Below are positions 18,929 to 27,666 of a stretch of DNA of 64,000 bases, piece by piece (the stretch's first letter is position 1; each line of letters starts with the position of its first letter). This stretch comes from Aliagarivorans marinus DSM 23064. Its GTDB lineage: Bacteria; Pseudomonadota; Gammaproteobacteria; Enterobacterales; Celerinatantimonadaceae. Under the pieces are notes generated by a model. The model saw nothing but the letters and a program-made list of their open reading frames with translations. It searched no databases and was not told where the DNA came from. The position numbers were made by a program, and so were the translations under genes. The DNA lies in NCBI RefSeq assembly GCF_000429485.1, contig NZ_KE386908.1:62001-126000 (forward strand), written 5' to 3'.

Positions 18929-18969
18929 GCCCGTGCTTCCTTGAAAAAATAGCTGACTCTTGCACGGGC
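18929..18969. repeat. inverted repeat in gltB-yhcC intergenic region
   Basis: Eight-base arms GCCCGTGC and GCACGGGC (18929-18936, 18962-18969) are separated by 25 bases in the divergent promoter region. It could be a regulator site or a leader hairpin; nothing more can be said from sequence. Confidence 0.3.
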
Positions 18970-19025
18970 TTCCTCTAAAATCGCCCAACTTTTATTCAGC
19001 AGCCATTGTTAAGCGGTAATCTACG

Positions 19026-19940
19026 GTGCAACTCGATCTCTACGTCAATACCCTCGGTCGTCATCTAAAACAGCGTTTCCCCCACCGGGTGCGTAAGTTG
19101 AGCGTTGATGGTGCATTTACCTGCCCCAACCGCGATGGCACCATCGGTCGTGGCGGCTGCACCTTCTGCAACGTTGACTCCTTTGTAAAGCCCCACCAGC
19201 AAAGCTTAGGCGTGGCCGAACAGCTGGAGCAGCGCAAGGCGGAGATGAAGCACAAAGACATTGGCTATCTGGCCTACTTCCAGGCCTACACCTCCACCTA
19301 TGCGGAGATCGAATATCTGCAAGGCATGTACCAGCAAGCGCTGGAAGACCCCTCAGTGGTGGGGCTGTGTATTGGCACCCGGCCCGATTGTGTACCCGAG
19401 CAAGTCTTGAATTTGCTGGCCGACTACCAACAACAAGGCAAAGAAGTGTGGCTTGAGCTGGGGCTGCAAACCGCCCACGACGACACGCTAAAGCGCATCA
19501 ACCGTGGCCATGGCTTTGCCGAGTTTGCCGATACCGTAGCGAAGGCTAAATCTCTGAATTTGCAGGTGTGTGCCCACTTGATCTTGGGGCTACCGGGCGA
19601 GGGGCCTGAGCACTACATGCAAACTCTGCAGCAGGTGCTGGCATTAGATGTGGATGGCATCAAGCTGCATCCACTGCACGTGGTTGAGGGCAGCATTATG
19701 GCCAAAGCCTATCGTGCTGGTCGTATCGAGCTAATGAGTCAAGACGAGTATGTGGAGCAGGCGATCCGCTTGATTCAGCACACCCCGCCGGAGGTGGTCT
19801 ATCACCGAGTCGCGGCTGAGGCGCGCAAACCGCTGCTGGTTGCACCGGATTGGTGTGAGCAGCGCTGGCCGCCGATTACCGCCATTGCCAAGGGCTTGGC
19901 GGCGACCGGCGTGCAAGGCTCGCGCTACTGCAGTGAGTAA
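19026..19940 (+). CDS. yhcC: YhcC-family radical SAM protein
   Basis: A 304-residue radical SAM protein of the YhcC/TIGR01212 family. The cluster cysteines are Cys33, Cys45 and Cys48 in FTCPNRDGTIGRGGCTFCN, the family's expanded motif. ELGLQTAHDDTLKRINRGH and HLILGLPGE follow in the barrel. The start is GTG. The reaction is not established, although the gene is consistently found near gltB and arcB, as here (E. coli order arcB-yhcC-gltB). In this window a diguanylate cyclase gene and folE2 have come between yhcC and arcB. Confidence 0.93.
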   Translation: MQLDLYVNTLGRHLKQRFPHRVRKLSVDGAFTCPNRDGTIGRGGCTFCNVDSFVKPHQQSLGVAEQLEQRKAEMKHKDIGYLAYFQAYTSTYAEIEYLQGMYQQALEDPSVVGLCIGTRPDCVPEQVLNLLADYQQQGKEVWLELGLQTAHDDTLKRINRGHGFAEFADTVAKAKSLNLQVCAHLILGLPGEGPEHYMQTLQQVLALDVDGIKLHPLHVVEGSIMAKAYRAGRIELMSQDEYVEQAIRLIQHTPPEVVYHRVAAEARKPLLVAPDWCEQRWPPITAIAKGLAATGVQGSRYCSE

Positions 19941-20051
19941 GTGCTTGATCGCAGTTTTTTAGATCGAGTAATTATTGATCACATTAGCCCTTTATCTTTA
20001 AGGTGTTTACTGTAAATTAGAGAGCTGTACACGGAATGATTATACAGTTCA

Positions 20052-21881
20052 ATGTCTTACACACTCCCCACAGATTCTTGGCTGCAGCTGAGTCTGTTTC
20101 TCTTTTTAGCCGTCGTGCTTGGCCTGACCACGGTTCTGGTCCGGGTTAGTATGCGGTATAACCGGGTGCGCTCCATCAGTGGGCTGTGTCCCGGTGCGCA
20201 GTTGGTGTTCTGCGCTAGTAGTCAAAAGATCCTCTACTGCAACGAGCAGGCCTGCGAGTTGTTTCAGCTCAAAAACAAAGGGAGCCATTGGCGCTTTCCG
20301 CAGAGCGGTATGGCCGGGCAACTGCTAAGCCGCCTGTCTGAGACACAGGTGCGTGGCCAGGTGCTCGGGGTACACTGGAACTTCCGCTTGGACGGCCAGC
20401 GTTCGGTCGCGATTTTGTACGCTAACCATCGCCGCTACCGAGGTCGCAAGAGCTGGTTTATCAACGCCTATGAAGATGCTGCTGGCTACGACTACCTCAA
20501 ATCGGTGGAGCAAGAACGTACCCTGTTTGGCGATGTGCTGAACTCGATCCCCGAGTTTATCTACTTCCGTGATGCCGGTGGTCGCCTGCTCGGCTGTAAC
20601 AGTGCCTGGGCCAGCTTCCATGGCCAGTCGCCCAGTGGCCTGTCGGGCAAGAACATGGCCGACTTTATGACCAAGGAAGAGCTAGAGCAGAGCCAGCAGT
20701 TTGACGAGAAGGTGCTCAACGGCGAGCGCTGCCAAAGTACCGAGTGGTTTAGCGCACCGGACGATCAACAGATCCTGCTGCAGCACAACGTCTACCCGCT
20801 GCGTAATCCGCAGCGACTGGTAACCGGGGTGCTGAGCGTCTCCTACGATGTTACCAAGTGGCACCAGCTTAACCGTAAGTTAGAGCAGGAAAACCAACAC
20901 CGCTTGAGCTCGGAGCGCAAACTGGGTCGCCAGAACAGTCTGATCCGCACCGTGTTTAACTCCACCCCCGATCCGCTGGGCTTTTTCGATGACCAAGGGG
21001 TTATCGTGGGTGCCAATGAGCCCTTTGCGGCTATCTTTGGCGGCACCAGCAGTGAGGTGATCTCCAAGCACCTCAGCGAGGTGGTAGAGGGCGAGGCGCT
21101 GGAGACCCACCTCAAGCAGAATCAGCAGATCCTCGATGAAGGCGAGCCGCTGCGCTACGAAGAGCTGGTCTACTTCAACGACGGTCAGCAGCGTTGGTAC
21201 GAGGTCATCAAAGGCCCCTATCTGGATGATGTGAGCGGCGAGAAAGGGGTGATCTACATTACCCGCGACGTTACCGAACGCAAAGAGACCCAGCAGCAGC
21301 TGGCCGATGCCATTATGCAGCTCGAAGAGCTGAGTTTTATGGACAGCCTGACTCAGGTGGCTAACCGTCGTAGCTTCGATGAGCGGCTAAGCGAGCTGTG
21401 GGTGACCCATACCCGCGAAGAGCTACCGCTGAGCTTGTTGCTACTGGATATCGACTGCTTCAAGCAGTTCAACGATAACTATGGTCACCAGAAAGGTGAC
21501 GAGGCCTTAAAGGTTACCGCGGGGCTGGTCAGCTCGGTGACCAAACGTGGCTCGGACTTAGTCGCGCGCTATGGCGGCGAAGAGTTTGCGGTGCTGCTGC
21601 CCAACACCGAAGAGCAGGGGGCCGAGAAGGTGGCGGGCGAGCTGGTGCAAGCCTTTGAGAAGCGCCGTTTTGAGCACCTGTTCTCGAAGGTGAAACCGCA
21701 TCTAACGGTGAGTGTCGGCGTGGCTACCATTCAACCCGCGGCAGATCGCGACTACGGTGAGCTGGTGGCGATGGCCGATGAGCTGCTCTACAAGGCCAAG
21801 AACAGCGGGCGAGCGCGCTATTGTTCAAACGCCAGTGAAAGCCTGACTGAGGTTGGACAGGCTTGCACCAACGGCGCGTGA
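20052..21881 (+). CDS. membrane PAS-PAS-GGDEF diguanylate cyclase
   Basis: A 609-residue protein with one N-terminal membrane segment (LQLSLFLFLAVVLGLTTVLV, about 12-31). Two PAS domains follow (about 155-275 and 295-420) and a C-terminal GGDEF domain (about 440-595). The active site is RYGGEEF, so catalysis of c-di-GMP synthesis from GTP is expected. Five residues upstream sits RGSD, fitting the RxxD product-inhibition I-site. No EAL domain is present. The first PAS (IPEFIYFRDAGGRLLGCN) resembles the ArcB PAS (SPDLVYYRNEEGRFYGCN) encoded 3 kb away, including a cysteine at the same place. Its 3' end abuts folE2, which is convergent. Confidence 0.93.
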   Translation: MSYTLPTDSWLQLSLFLFLAVVLGLTTVLVRVSMRYNRVRSISGLCPGAQLVFCASSQKILYCNEQACELFQLKNKGSHWRFPQSGMAGQLLSRLSETQVRGQVLGVHWNFRLDGQRSVAILYANHRRYRGRKSWFINAYEDAAGYDYLKSVEQERTLFGDVLNSIPEFIYFRDAGGRLLGCNSAWASFHGQSPSGLSGKNMADFMTKEELEQSQQFDEKVLNGERCQSTEWFSAPDDQQILLQHNVYPLRNPQRLVTGVLSVSYDVTKWHQLNRKLEQENQHRLSSERKLGRQNSLIRTVFNSTPDPLGFFDDQGVIVGANEPFAAIFGGTSSEVISKHLSEVVEGEALETHLKQNQQILDEGEPLRYEELVYFNDGQQRWYEVIKGPYLDDVSGEKGVIYITRDVTERKETQQQLADAIMQLEELSFMDSLTQVANRRSFDERLSELWVTHTREELPLSLLLLDIDCFKQFNDNYGHQKGDEALKVTAGLVSSVTKRGSDLVARYGGEEFAVLLPNTEEQGAEKVAGELVQAFEKRRFEHLFSKVKPHLTVSVGVATIQPAADRDYGELVAMADELLYKAKNSGRARYCSNASESLTEVGQACTNGA

Positions 21882-21882
21882 A

Positions 21883-22809
21883 TTAGGCGGTGTAGCCGCC
21901 GGAGATACCTTTGGTGGCAACCGCTACAGCATTGTGGGCGTGCAGGCTTTCCAGGTGGTGTACCTTCAACCAGAAGTCTTGCGCGTCAGCGCGCTGCTCC
22001 AGGCAGTGCTTGACGCGGCGCGCGGCGTCTTCACAGAACATCAGGTTTTGGCCATTTAGCAGGGCAAACTGCTGCTCATCTTCGCGCTTCACTGCTGCCT
22101 GTACCGGCGTTTTTAGACAATCTTCCACGGCATCGATGATCGACACAAAGGGCATGTCGCCAGCGCCTTGCTGCAGTTTAATCTTCAACTCGGCAATACT
22201 GCGCTGGCTGTGCGGGGTGGCCACAATCCCTTGGGTGCTGCCTAGCCAGTTATACACCGTATCCGCGTCCAGTTGAGATTGCTCGGCGAACTGCTCACTG
22301 AAGGCCTTTTGGATCAGCTGGCGCGCCAGTGCCGCAGAGCATGGGCAGGTGGACGAGTAGGGGATTTCGAGTCCCAGCTCAACATCCAGACCTTGCGGGC
22401 TCAGCTCGGCGGTAATGGTTAGTGGGTAGCTTTTCCAGCCTTCTTTTTTGGAAATCAGCGAGTGACGACGCAGCTGATAGTCGAACTGGAAGGTGACCTT
22501 GGCGCGATCACTAAGTTCATGATGACTTTCAATAAATCCTTCGAGCAGGCTGCTGATGCTGGCATAATCGAGAACACCGCCAGTGGAAAGCTCATCTAAT
22601 AGCAGGTACAAACGGGACATATGGATCCCTTTTGCTTTGGGATCGGCCAGGTTCACGAAGGCGTCGATCTTGGTGCTGACCCGCGTTGGCGCCTGTCCAT
22701 CGAATGCAGCCATCATGGGCATTTCGATGTGACCCATCCCGACCCAGTTGAGGGTGCCCTCAGTGTTGGCTCGAGAGGTGTTCGCGATGTCAGGCATTGT
22801 CTTAGGCAT
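21883..22809 (-). CDS. folE2: GTP cyclohydrolase FolE2 (type IB)
   Basis: A 308-residue GTP cyclohydrolase I of the FolE2 class, making 7,8-dihydroneopterin triphosphate for folate and queuosine pathways. Characteristic blocks are [41 protein letters not shown] with the metal-site cysteine, and [14 protein letters not shown]. FolE2 tolerates metals other than zinc and is Zur-controlled in several bacteria; I see no convincing Zur box here. It is convergent with the diguanylate cyclase and divergent from arcB. The start could be the first ATG or the one four codons in. Confidence 0.95.
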   Translation of the reverse strand: MPKTMPDIANTSRANTEGTLNWVGMGHIEMPMMAAFDGQAPTRVSTKIDAFVNLADPKAKGIHMSRLYLLLDELSTGGVLDYASISSLLEGFIESHHELSDRAKVTFQFDYQLRRHSLISKKEGWKSYPLTITAELSPQGLDVELGLEIPYSSTCPCSAALARQLIQKAFSEQFAEQSQLDADTVYNWLGSTQGIVATPHSQRSIAELKIKLQQGAGDMPFVSIIDAVEDCLKTPVQAAVKREDEQQFALLNGQNLMFCEDAARRVKHCLEQRADAQDFWLKVHHLESLHAHNAVAVATKGISGGYTA

Positions 22810-22865
22810 GCACCAAGTACTCCAATTAGTGTGCGAAAAGCTGGGGTGAACAGCGGAGAGGGAAA

Positions 22866-22914
22866 AAAGTTGGCTAGTTATACCATAAAAGCCAAGTCAA
22901 AATTAACCAACTTT
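22866..22914. repeat. overlapping inverted repeats between folE2 and arcB
   Basis: AAAGTTGG (22866-22873) pairs with CCAACTTT (22907-22914). The overlapping TTGGC (22870-22874) can instead pair with GCCAA (22891-22895). The pairings exclude each other. It may be a leader structure of either divergent gene or an operator. Confidence 0.3.
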
Positions 22915-22961
22915 CTATGGGGGTATTATTCGACCCTCCTGATAGCTAACGGAAGATAAGC

Positions 22962-25331
22962 ATGCATCCATTCAAGAAGCTCGCTACTTACTACGTATTC
23001 CTGTTGTCGCGCCTTGGCGTGGTGAGGTTTAGCGCGACCTTAGCGGTGCTGATTATCTTGGTGGCGCTAACCATTCAGGTGAGCGTCACCTTTGCGCTGA
23101 CCGGCGATGTATCCTCGGTGGATCTGGTGCGGTCGGTGTTCTTCGGCCTGATTATCACCCCGTGGGCGGTGTTCTTTATGTCGGTGATCGTCGAGCAGTT
23201 GGAGGAGTCGCGCCAGCGTCTAACCGGGATGATCCGCAAACTCGAGCAGATGCGTGCCAAAGACCTGCAGATGACCAACCGCCTGCAGGCCAACATCGAC
23301 CAACTTAACCGCGAGATCGAAGAGCGTGAGCGCGCAGAGTCGGAGCGGAGTCAGGCGATCTTTAAGCTCGAGCGCGAGGTGAAACAGCGTCAGATCGCCC
23401 AAGCCGAGTCCGATGAGCGTTACGCCCTGTTGCGTAGCTTTATCGACAGCTCCCCCGATCTGGTGTACTACCGCAACGAAGAGGGGCGCTTCTACGGCTG
23501 CAACCGCGCCCACGAAGAGCTAACCGGCCATAGCGAGAAAGAGCTGATCGGCCTCACCCCCTACGATGTTTATCCTGACGAAGTGGCGCAGCGGATCATC
23601 GAAACCGACCGGCAGGTGTTTGAAAGCGATGACCTGGTGACCTACGAGCAGTGGCTGGAATACCCCGATGGCCGCAAGGCCTACTTCGAGCTGCGTAAGG
23701 TGCCGTTTTATGCGCACACCGGTAAGCGCTTGGGGCTGCTTGGTTTTGGCCGGGACATCACTGAGCGCATGCAACACCAAGCCAGCGTGGAAAAAGCCAA
23801 CCGCGATAAGACCCAATTTATCTCTACCCTCAGCCACGAGCTGCGTACCCCGCTTAATGGTGTTGTGGGGCTAAGCCAAATGCTGCTGGATACCCCGCTG
23901 GATAAAGAGCAGCGCAAGCAGGTGAACACCATCTTGCTCAGCGCTACCTCGCTGGGGAACATCTTTAACGACATCATCGACCTGGATAAGCTGGACCGGC
24001 GCCGCTTTGCCGTGGCCTTAGCGCCGATGGACTTCCAAGCATTACTGACCGATATCGAAACCCTGACCCGCCTGCAGGTAGCCTCCAAGTCGTTGGCATT
24101 TAGCATGGAGCAACACGGCCCGGTGCCCACCGTGATCAATGGCGATGCGACTCGCTTGCGGCAGGTGCTGTGGAACCTGTGTCACAACGCAGTGAAGTTT
24201 ACCGAGTCTGGCAAGATTGAGGTGGTGGTGCGCGCCTTTGAAAGCGAGCACGACAACTGCGTAGACCTGCGCATCGAGGTGCATGACACCGGACCCGGGA
24301 TCCCCGAAGAGGAGCAAGAGCAGATCTTCGCCATGTACTATCAGGCCAAAGGCAGCAAGCAGGCCACCGGTACCGGCATCGGTTTGGCTATCTCGCGTCA
24401 GCTGGTGCAAGCCATGGGCGGCGATTTAGAGGTAGAGAGTGAACCGGGTAAGGGCAGCTGCTTTACCATCAGTTTAGAGGTGGAGCTAGATAGCCTGCCT
24501 GAACAGGCAGAGCAGATTGAGCATCCGCCGCTGGAGATCCTGCTGGTGGAAGACGTGGAGCTTAACGTCACCATCGCCAAAGCGCTGCTAGAGAAGCTTG
24601 GCCACACTGTGGCGGTGGCCATGACCGGCACCGAGGCCTTGGATAACTTCAACCCTGATGACTTCGACCTGTACCTGCTGGATATACAGCTGCCAGATAT
24701 GACCGGTTTTGATGTGGCGAAGCGATTACGCGAGCGCTTCCCCGCCTCGCACTTGCCGCCGTTGGTGGCTCTGACCGCCAACGTGATCCGCGACCGGGCC
24801 GACTTTGATGACGCCGGCATCATCGATATCGTCAACAAGCCGATCAACTACAACGCGATGGTTGGCTGTTTGAACAAGATTTTCTATATCGGTGAACAGG
24901 AACAGCAGCCCGAGCGTCAGGCTGCGGCCAAGAAACTACCGTCCCATGTGGTGCTAAGCCGCAGCTCGAAACCGGTGCTCGATTATGACTTAATCGCGCA
25001 GTTTGTAGAGAACCTTGGTCCTGAGATCTTTATCGACAGCGTGGAGCTGTTCGCGGAGGTGATGCCGGGCTATCTGAAGATCCTCGAATCGAACCTGACC
25101 GCTCAGGATCAGGAAGGCATTGCCAGTGAGGCGCACAAGATCAAAGGCGCTGCCGGTTCGGTGGGCTTGGCGCGTTTACAACGTTTGGCCAATAAGATCC
25201 AAAGCCCCGAGCTACCCGCATGGGAAGATAACGTGGAGGATTGGATCCATCAGCTGGTGCACGACTTCCCGGGCGACCTTGAGCTGCTCAGAGAAGAGGT
25301 CGCACGGCTAGACCAAGCCAAGCCAGAATAG
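22962..25331 (+). CDS. arcB: ArcB aerobic respiration control hybrid sensor kinase
   Basis: A 789-residue tripartite kinase for the response regulator ArcA, signalling quinone-pool redox state. Two membrane segments (about 25-48 and 55-76) are followed by a coiled-coil linker, a PAS domain (about 155-268), HisKA with phospho-His292 in STLSHELRTP, an ATPase domain (NLCHNAVKF, DTGPGIP, GTGIGLAI), a receiver with Asp574 (YLLDIQLP) and an HPt domain with His725 (HKIKGAAGSVGL). Numbering through the PAS domain matches E. coli. Redox Cys180 is present (FYGCN), but the position of Cys241 is Tyr (GRKAYFELRK). The last 24 bases overlap the convergent lysO-like gene. Confidence 0.97.
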   Translation: MHPFKKLATYYVFLLSRLGVVRFSATLAVLIILVALTIQVSVTFALTGDVSSVDLVRSVFFGLIITPWAVFFMSVIVEQLEESRQRLTGMIRKLEQMRAKDLQMTNRLQANIDQLNREIEERERAESERSQAIFKLEREVKQRQIAQAESDERYALLRSFIDSSPDLVYYRNEEGRFYGCNRAHEELTGHSEKELIGLTPYDVYPDEVAQRIIETDRQVFESDDLVTYEQWLEYPDGRKAYFELRKVPFYAHTGKRLGLLGFGRDITERMQHQASVEKANRDKTQFISTLSHELRTPLNGVVGLSQMLLDTPLDKEQRKQVNTILLSATSLGNIFNDIIDLDKLDRRRFAVALAPMDFQALLTDIETLTRLQVASKSLAFSMEQHGPVPTVINGDATRLRQVLWNLCHNAVKFTESGKIEVVVRAFESEHDNCVDLRIEVHDTGPGIPEEEQEQIFAMYYQAKGSKQATGTGIGLAISRQLVQAMGGDLEVESEPGKGSCFTISLEVELDSLPEQAEQIEHPPLEILLVEDVELNVTIAKALLEKLGHTVAVAMTGTEALDNFNPDDFDLYLLDIQLPDMTGFDVAKRLRERFPASHLPPLVALTANVIRDRADFDDAGIIDIVNKPINYNAMVGCLNKIFYIGEQEQQPERQAAAKKLPSHVVLSRSSKPVLDYDLIAQFVENLGPEIFIDSVELFAEVMPGYLKILESNLTAQDQEGIASEAHKIKGAAGSVGLARLQRLANKIQSPELPAWEDNVEDWIHQLVHDFPGDLELLREEVARLDQAKPE

Positions 25332-26213
25332 CACTAGCACCGGGCAGAGCAGGCTGAGGATGAAGCCGCTGGCGATGGCAACCGGTACGATCTGGTTTCC
25401 GCCGGCGCGTTGCAGCATCGGCAGTGAAAAGTCCATGGCGGTGGCCCCGGCATAGCCGATAATCGCCGCTGGGCTGCGCCCCATCAGCACGGGGATCAGC
25501 AGCAAGGTAAGTAGCTCCCGGCCCATATCCACCATAAAGGCGGTACTACCCAGAACCGGGTTCAAGCCGTCGCCAATCAGCGCCCCCGACAGCGAGTACC
25601 AGCCATAGCCGCTGGTCATCGCTAGGCCCGCCGCCCACGGCAGCTCAAAATACCAGGCCGCCGCCAAGCCCACCGGCATTGAGCTTACCACCACAGTAAG
25701 GGCGATCAGCAAGCCACGACGATTTAGCAGTAGTTGGCGCAGGCTGATCCCGGCAGCGCGCAGGTCGATGCCGATGGCGAACACCAGCGCCACCAGTGCC
25801 CACTCGGCAATGGCAGACTGAGCGGGGAGCGCTTGGCCATGCAGTAAACCCAGTAGCAGGCCAACGCCCACAGTGGCAATCAGTCGCAGCGGCTCAGCCA
25901 ATGAGGCGCCTTTCGATTGACCGGCGGTTTCGCTGTGAGGACTTGGCATCGCCAGATAGCGGCCAATCAGATACAAGCAGCCTAAGTTCGCGATAAGCAA
26001 TGCGCCGACCAAGAACAGGGTTTGTTGCAGCATCGCCAGTAGGTTACTGCCTAAGTCTTCGACCAAGGCCAGGCCAAAGCCCATCAGGAACAGAATCAGG
26101 TAGAGCATGGCGCTGCTAAAGCGGCGCAGTACCAACTGTAGGGAACGAGAGTGAATGCGAATACAGTAGCCGGCGAACAAGGCGCCTAAGATCAATAACA
26201 GTCCGGTGTACAT
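25308..26213 (-). CDS. lysO: LysO-family lysine exporter
   Basis: A 301-residue inner-membrane protein with about eight to ten hydrophobic segments, matching the LysO (YbjE, DUF340) family that exports L-lysine and toxic analogues. Diagnostic stretches are FLMGFGLALVEDLG, ALVFAIGIDLRAAG, the conserved TSGYGWYSLSGALI, and STAFMVDMGRELLTLLLIPVL with membrane-embedded acidic residues, plus GATAMDFSLP. It stands alone. Its 3' end overlaps arcB by 24 bases in antiparallel fashion. Confidence 0.9.
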   Translation of the reverse strand: MYTGLLLILGALFAGYCIRIHSRSLQLVLRRFSSAMLYLILFLMGFGLALVEDLGSNLLAMLQQTLFLVGALLIANLGCLYLIGRYLAMPSPHSETAGQSKGASLAEPLRLIATVGVGLLLGLLHGQALPAQSAIAEWALVALVFAIGIDLRAAGISLRQLLLNRRGLLIALTVVVSSMPVGLAAAWYFELPWAAGLAMTSGYGWYSLSGALIGDGLNPVLGSTAFMVDMGRELLTLLLIPVLMGRSPAAIIGYAGATAMDFSLPMLQRAGGNQIVPVAIASGFILSLLCPVLVLFWLGLV

Positions 26214-26336
26214 GGTTTCCAGTTTGGTTGCAGCCAGTTAGGTTATACAGAGAAGGGTTAATTACGAGCGCGGCTATTATACCCGAGCTGGCTCAAAAGC
26301 AGGGCTTTGAGTTTCGCTCCGAGGCGCAGTGTGCGC

Positions 26337-27128
26337 TTAGCGCTTGCGAAACGGTAGCAGCAACAGGCCGAGTAAGCGCTGATTATCGCGGCTATCCGGC
26401 CAGTTCTTCAGACCAAATTGAATCCCTTGCTGGCCCTCTCGCGGCGCATGACGGTAGCTGGCAAATAAGCGGTCCCAACACGACAAGCTAAAGCCGAAGT
26501 TGCGGTGGTGCTCATCCGGGCGCTGTGAATGGTGGATGCGATGCATATCCGGGGTCACCACCAGATAACGTAGCCAACGTTCCAAGCGCTCGGGCAAGGC
26601 CAAATTGGCGTGGTTAAACATCGCCATACCATTGAGCAACATTTCAAACACCACCACTGCCAAAGCTGGGGCACCCAACAACGTGATGGCCGCCAGTTTC
26701 AGCAGCTGCGACAGCACAATCTCGATGGGGTGGAAGCGCAGCGCCAAGCTTACATCGAAGTCTTGATCAACATGATGCACCCGGTGCAAGCGCCACAGCC
26801 AAGGGATGCGATGGAATAGTCGATGCTGCCAGTAGATCAGGGCATCCAACAGCAATACACAGACCACGCCCCAAACCAGCGGATGGAGCGACAGCCAGTT
26901 GCCCAGCCCCCATCCCTGTGCGTGCAGATACCAAGCCAGGCCAACGCCAGATAAGGGAAGCAGTAAGCGGGTCAGGATCTGCCCCAAGGCCAGGATCGCA
27001 AAATTGGCCGGCCAGCGCTGGCTACGTGGAATAGCCCGATTGTGCTTTGGCCAGCGCGCTTCCAACAGCAGCAAGCTCACGCACAGACCGAGGAAAATAG
27101 TAATCCGAACAATAGTGATAGCATCCAT
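26337..27128 (-). CDS. fatty acid hydroxylase/sterol desaturase superfamily protein
   Basis: A 263-residue integral membrane protein with four to five hydrophobic segments and the di-iron histidine boxes of the superfamily: HRLFH, HRVHH, NHANL and HRIHHSQRPDEHH. Bacterial members hydroxylate or desaturate membrane lipids or carotenoids; the substrate cannot be predicted. It lies between the lysO-like gene (same strand) and the divergent GAF gene. Confidence 0.85.
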   Translation of the reverse strand: MDAITIVRITIFLGLCVSLLLLEARWPKHNRAIPRSQRWPANFAILALGQILTRLLLPLSGVGLAWYLHAQGWGLGNWLSLHPLVWGVVCVLLLDALIYWQHRLFHRIPWLWRLHRVHHVDQDFDVSLALRFHPIEIVLSQLLKLAAITLLGAPALAVVVFEMLLNGMAMFNHANLALPERLERWLRYLVVTPDMHRIHHSQRPDEHHRNFGFSLSCWDRLFASYRHAPREGQQGIQFGLKNWPDSRDNQRLLGLLLLPFRKR

Positions 27129-27207
27129 ACTGTGAGTATACGAGGATCGCGAAATCCCTGAAAATAGTTTACCTTTTTGATTGAACTAACAATTACTTGA
27201 CCTTGCC

Positions 27208-27642
27208 ATGGATTGGGACAACTGGTTAAAACAGCATACGCAGCAACTGGGTATGGAGATGGGCATTATCAGCCAAGTGGATGGCGACCACTACTTGGTG
27301 TTGCACGTCTACTCAGAGCTAGGCTTTGTTGAAGTAGGCGACCGCTATGAGCTCACCAACACCTACTGTCAGGCGGTGGTTGAGCAACAACAGATGATTG
27401 CCATCGACCATGTGGCCAAGCTCAGCGACTGGAGCCTGCACCCTTGCTACCAAGCCTTGCAACTAGAGAGCTATATCGCCACGCCGATATGGTATCAGCA
27501 GCGGGTTTTCGGTACGCTGAACTTTTCCTCCCTCAGCCCTAAAAAGGGAGGCTTCAGTGCCTTAGACAAACTGAAAGTACATGAGCTGGCCCAAGAGATT
27601 GAAGCCAGTGGGCTCACGGCGCAGGGAATGCGAACCATATAA
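27208..27642 (+). CDS. GAF-domain sensory protein
   Basis: A 144-residue stand-alone GAF domain. Typical strands and loops are MEMGIISQVDGDHYLVLHVYSELGFVEVGDRYELTNTYCQAVV and SYIATPIWYQQRVFGTLNFSS. No output domain is attached. It lies 24 bases upstream of an HD-GYP gene on the same strand, so it probably works with it as a small ligand or redox input module (inference). Confidence 0.8.
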   Translation: MDWDNWLKQHTQQLGMEMGIISQVDGDHYLVLHVYSELGFVEVGDRYELTNTYCQAVVEQQQMIAIDHVAKLSDWSLHPCYQALQLESYIATPIWYQQRVFGTLNFSSLSPKKGGFSALDKLKVHELAQEIEASGLTAQGMRTI

Positions 27643-27666
27643 AACGCACGGAGTGCATAAATACGA

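Noticed and set aside
22621-22959. 112-codon plus-strand frame ending just before arcB
   Set aside because: Antisense to the folE2 5' half; no ribosome-binding site and no similarity.
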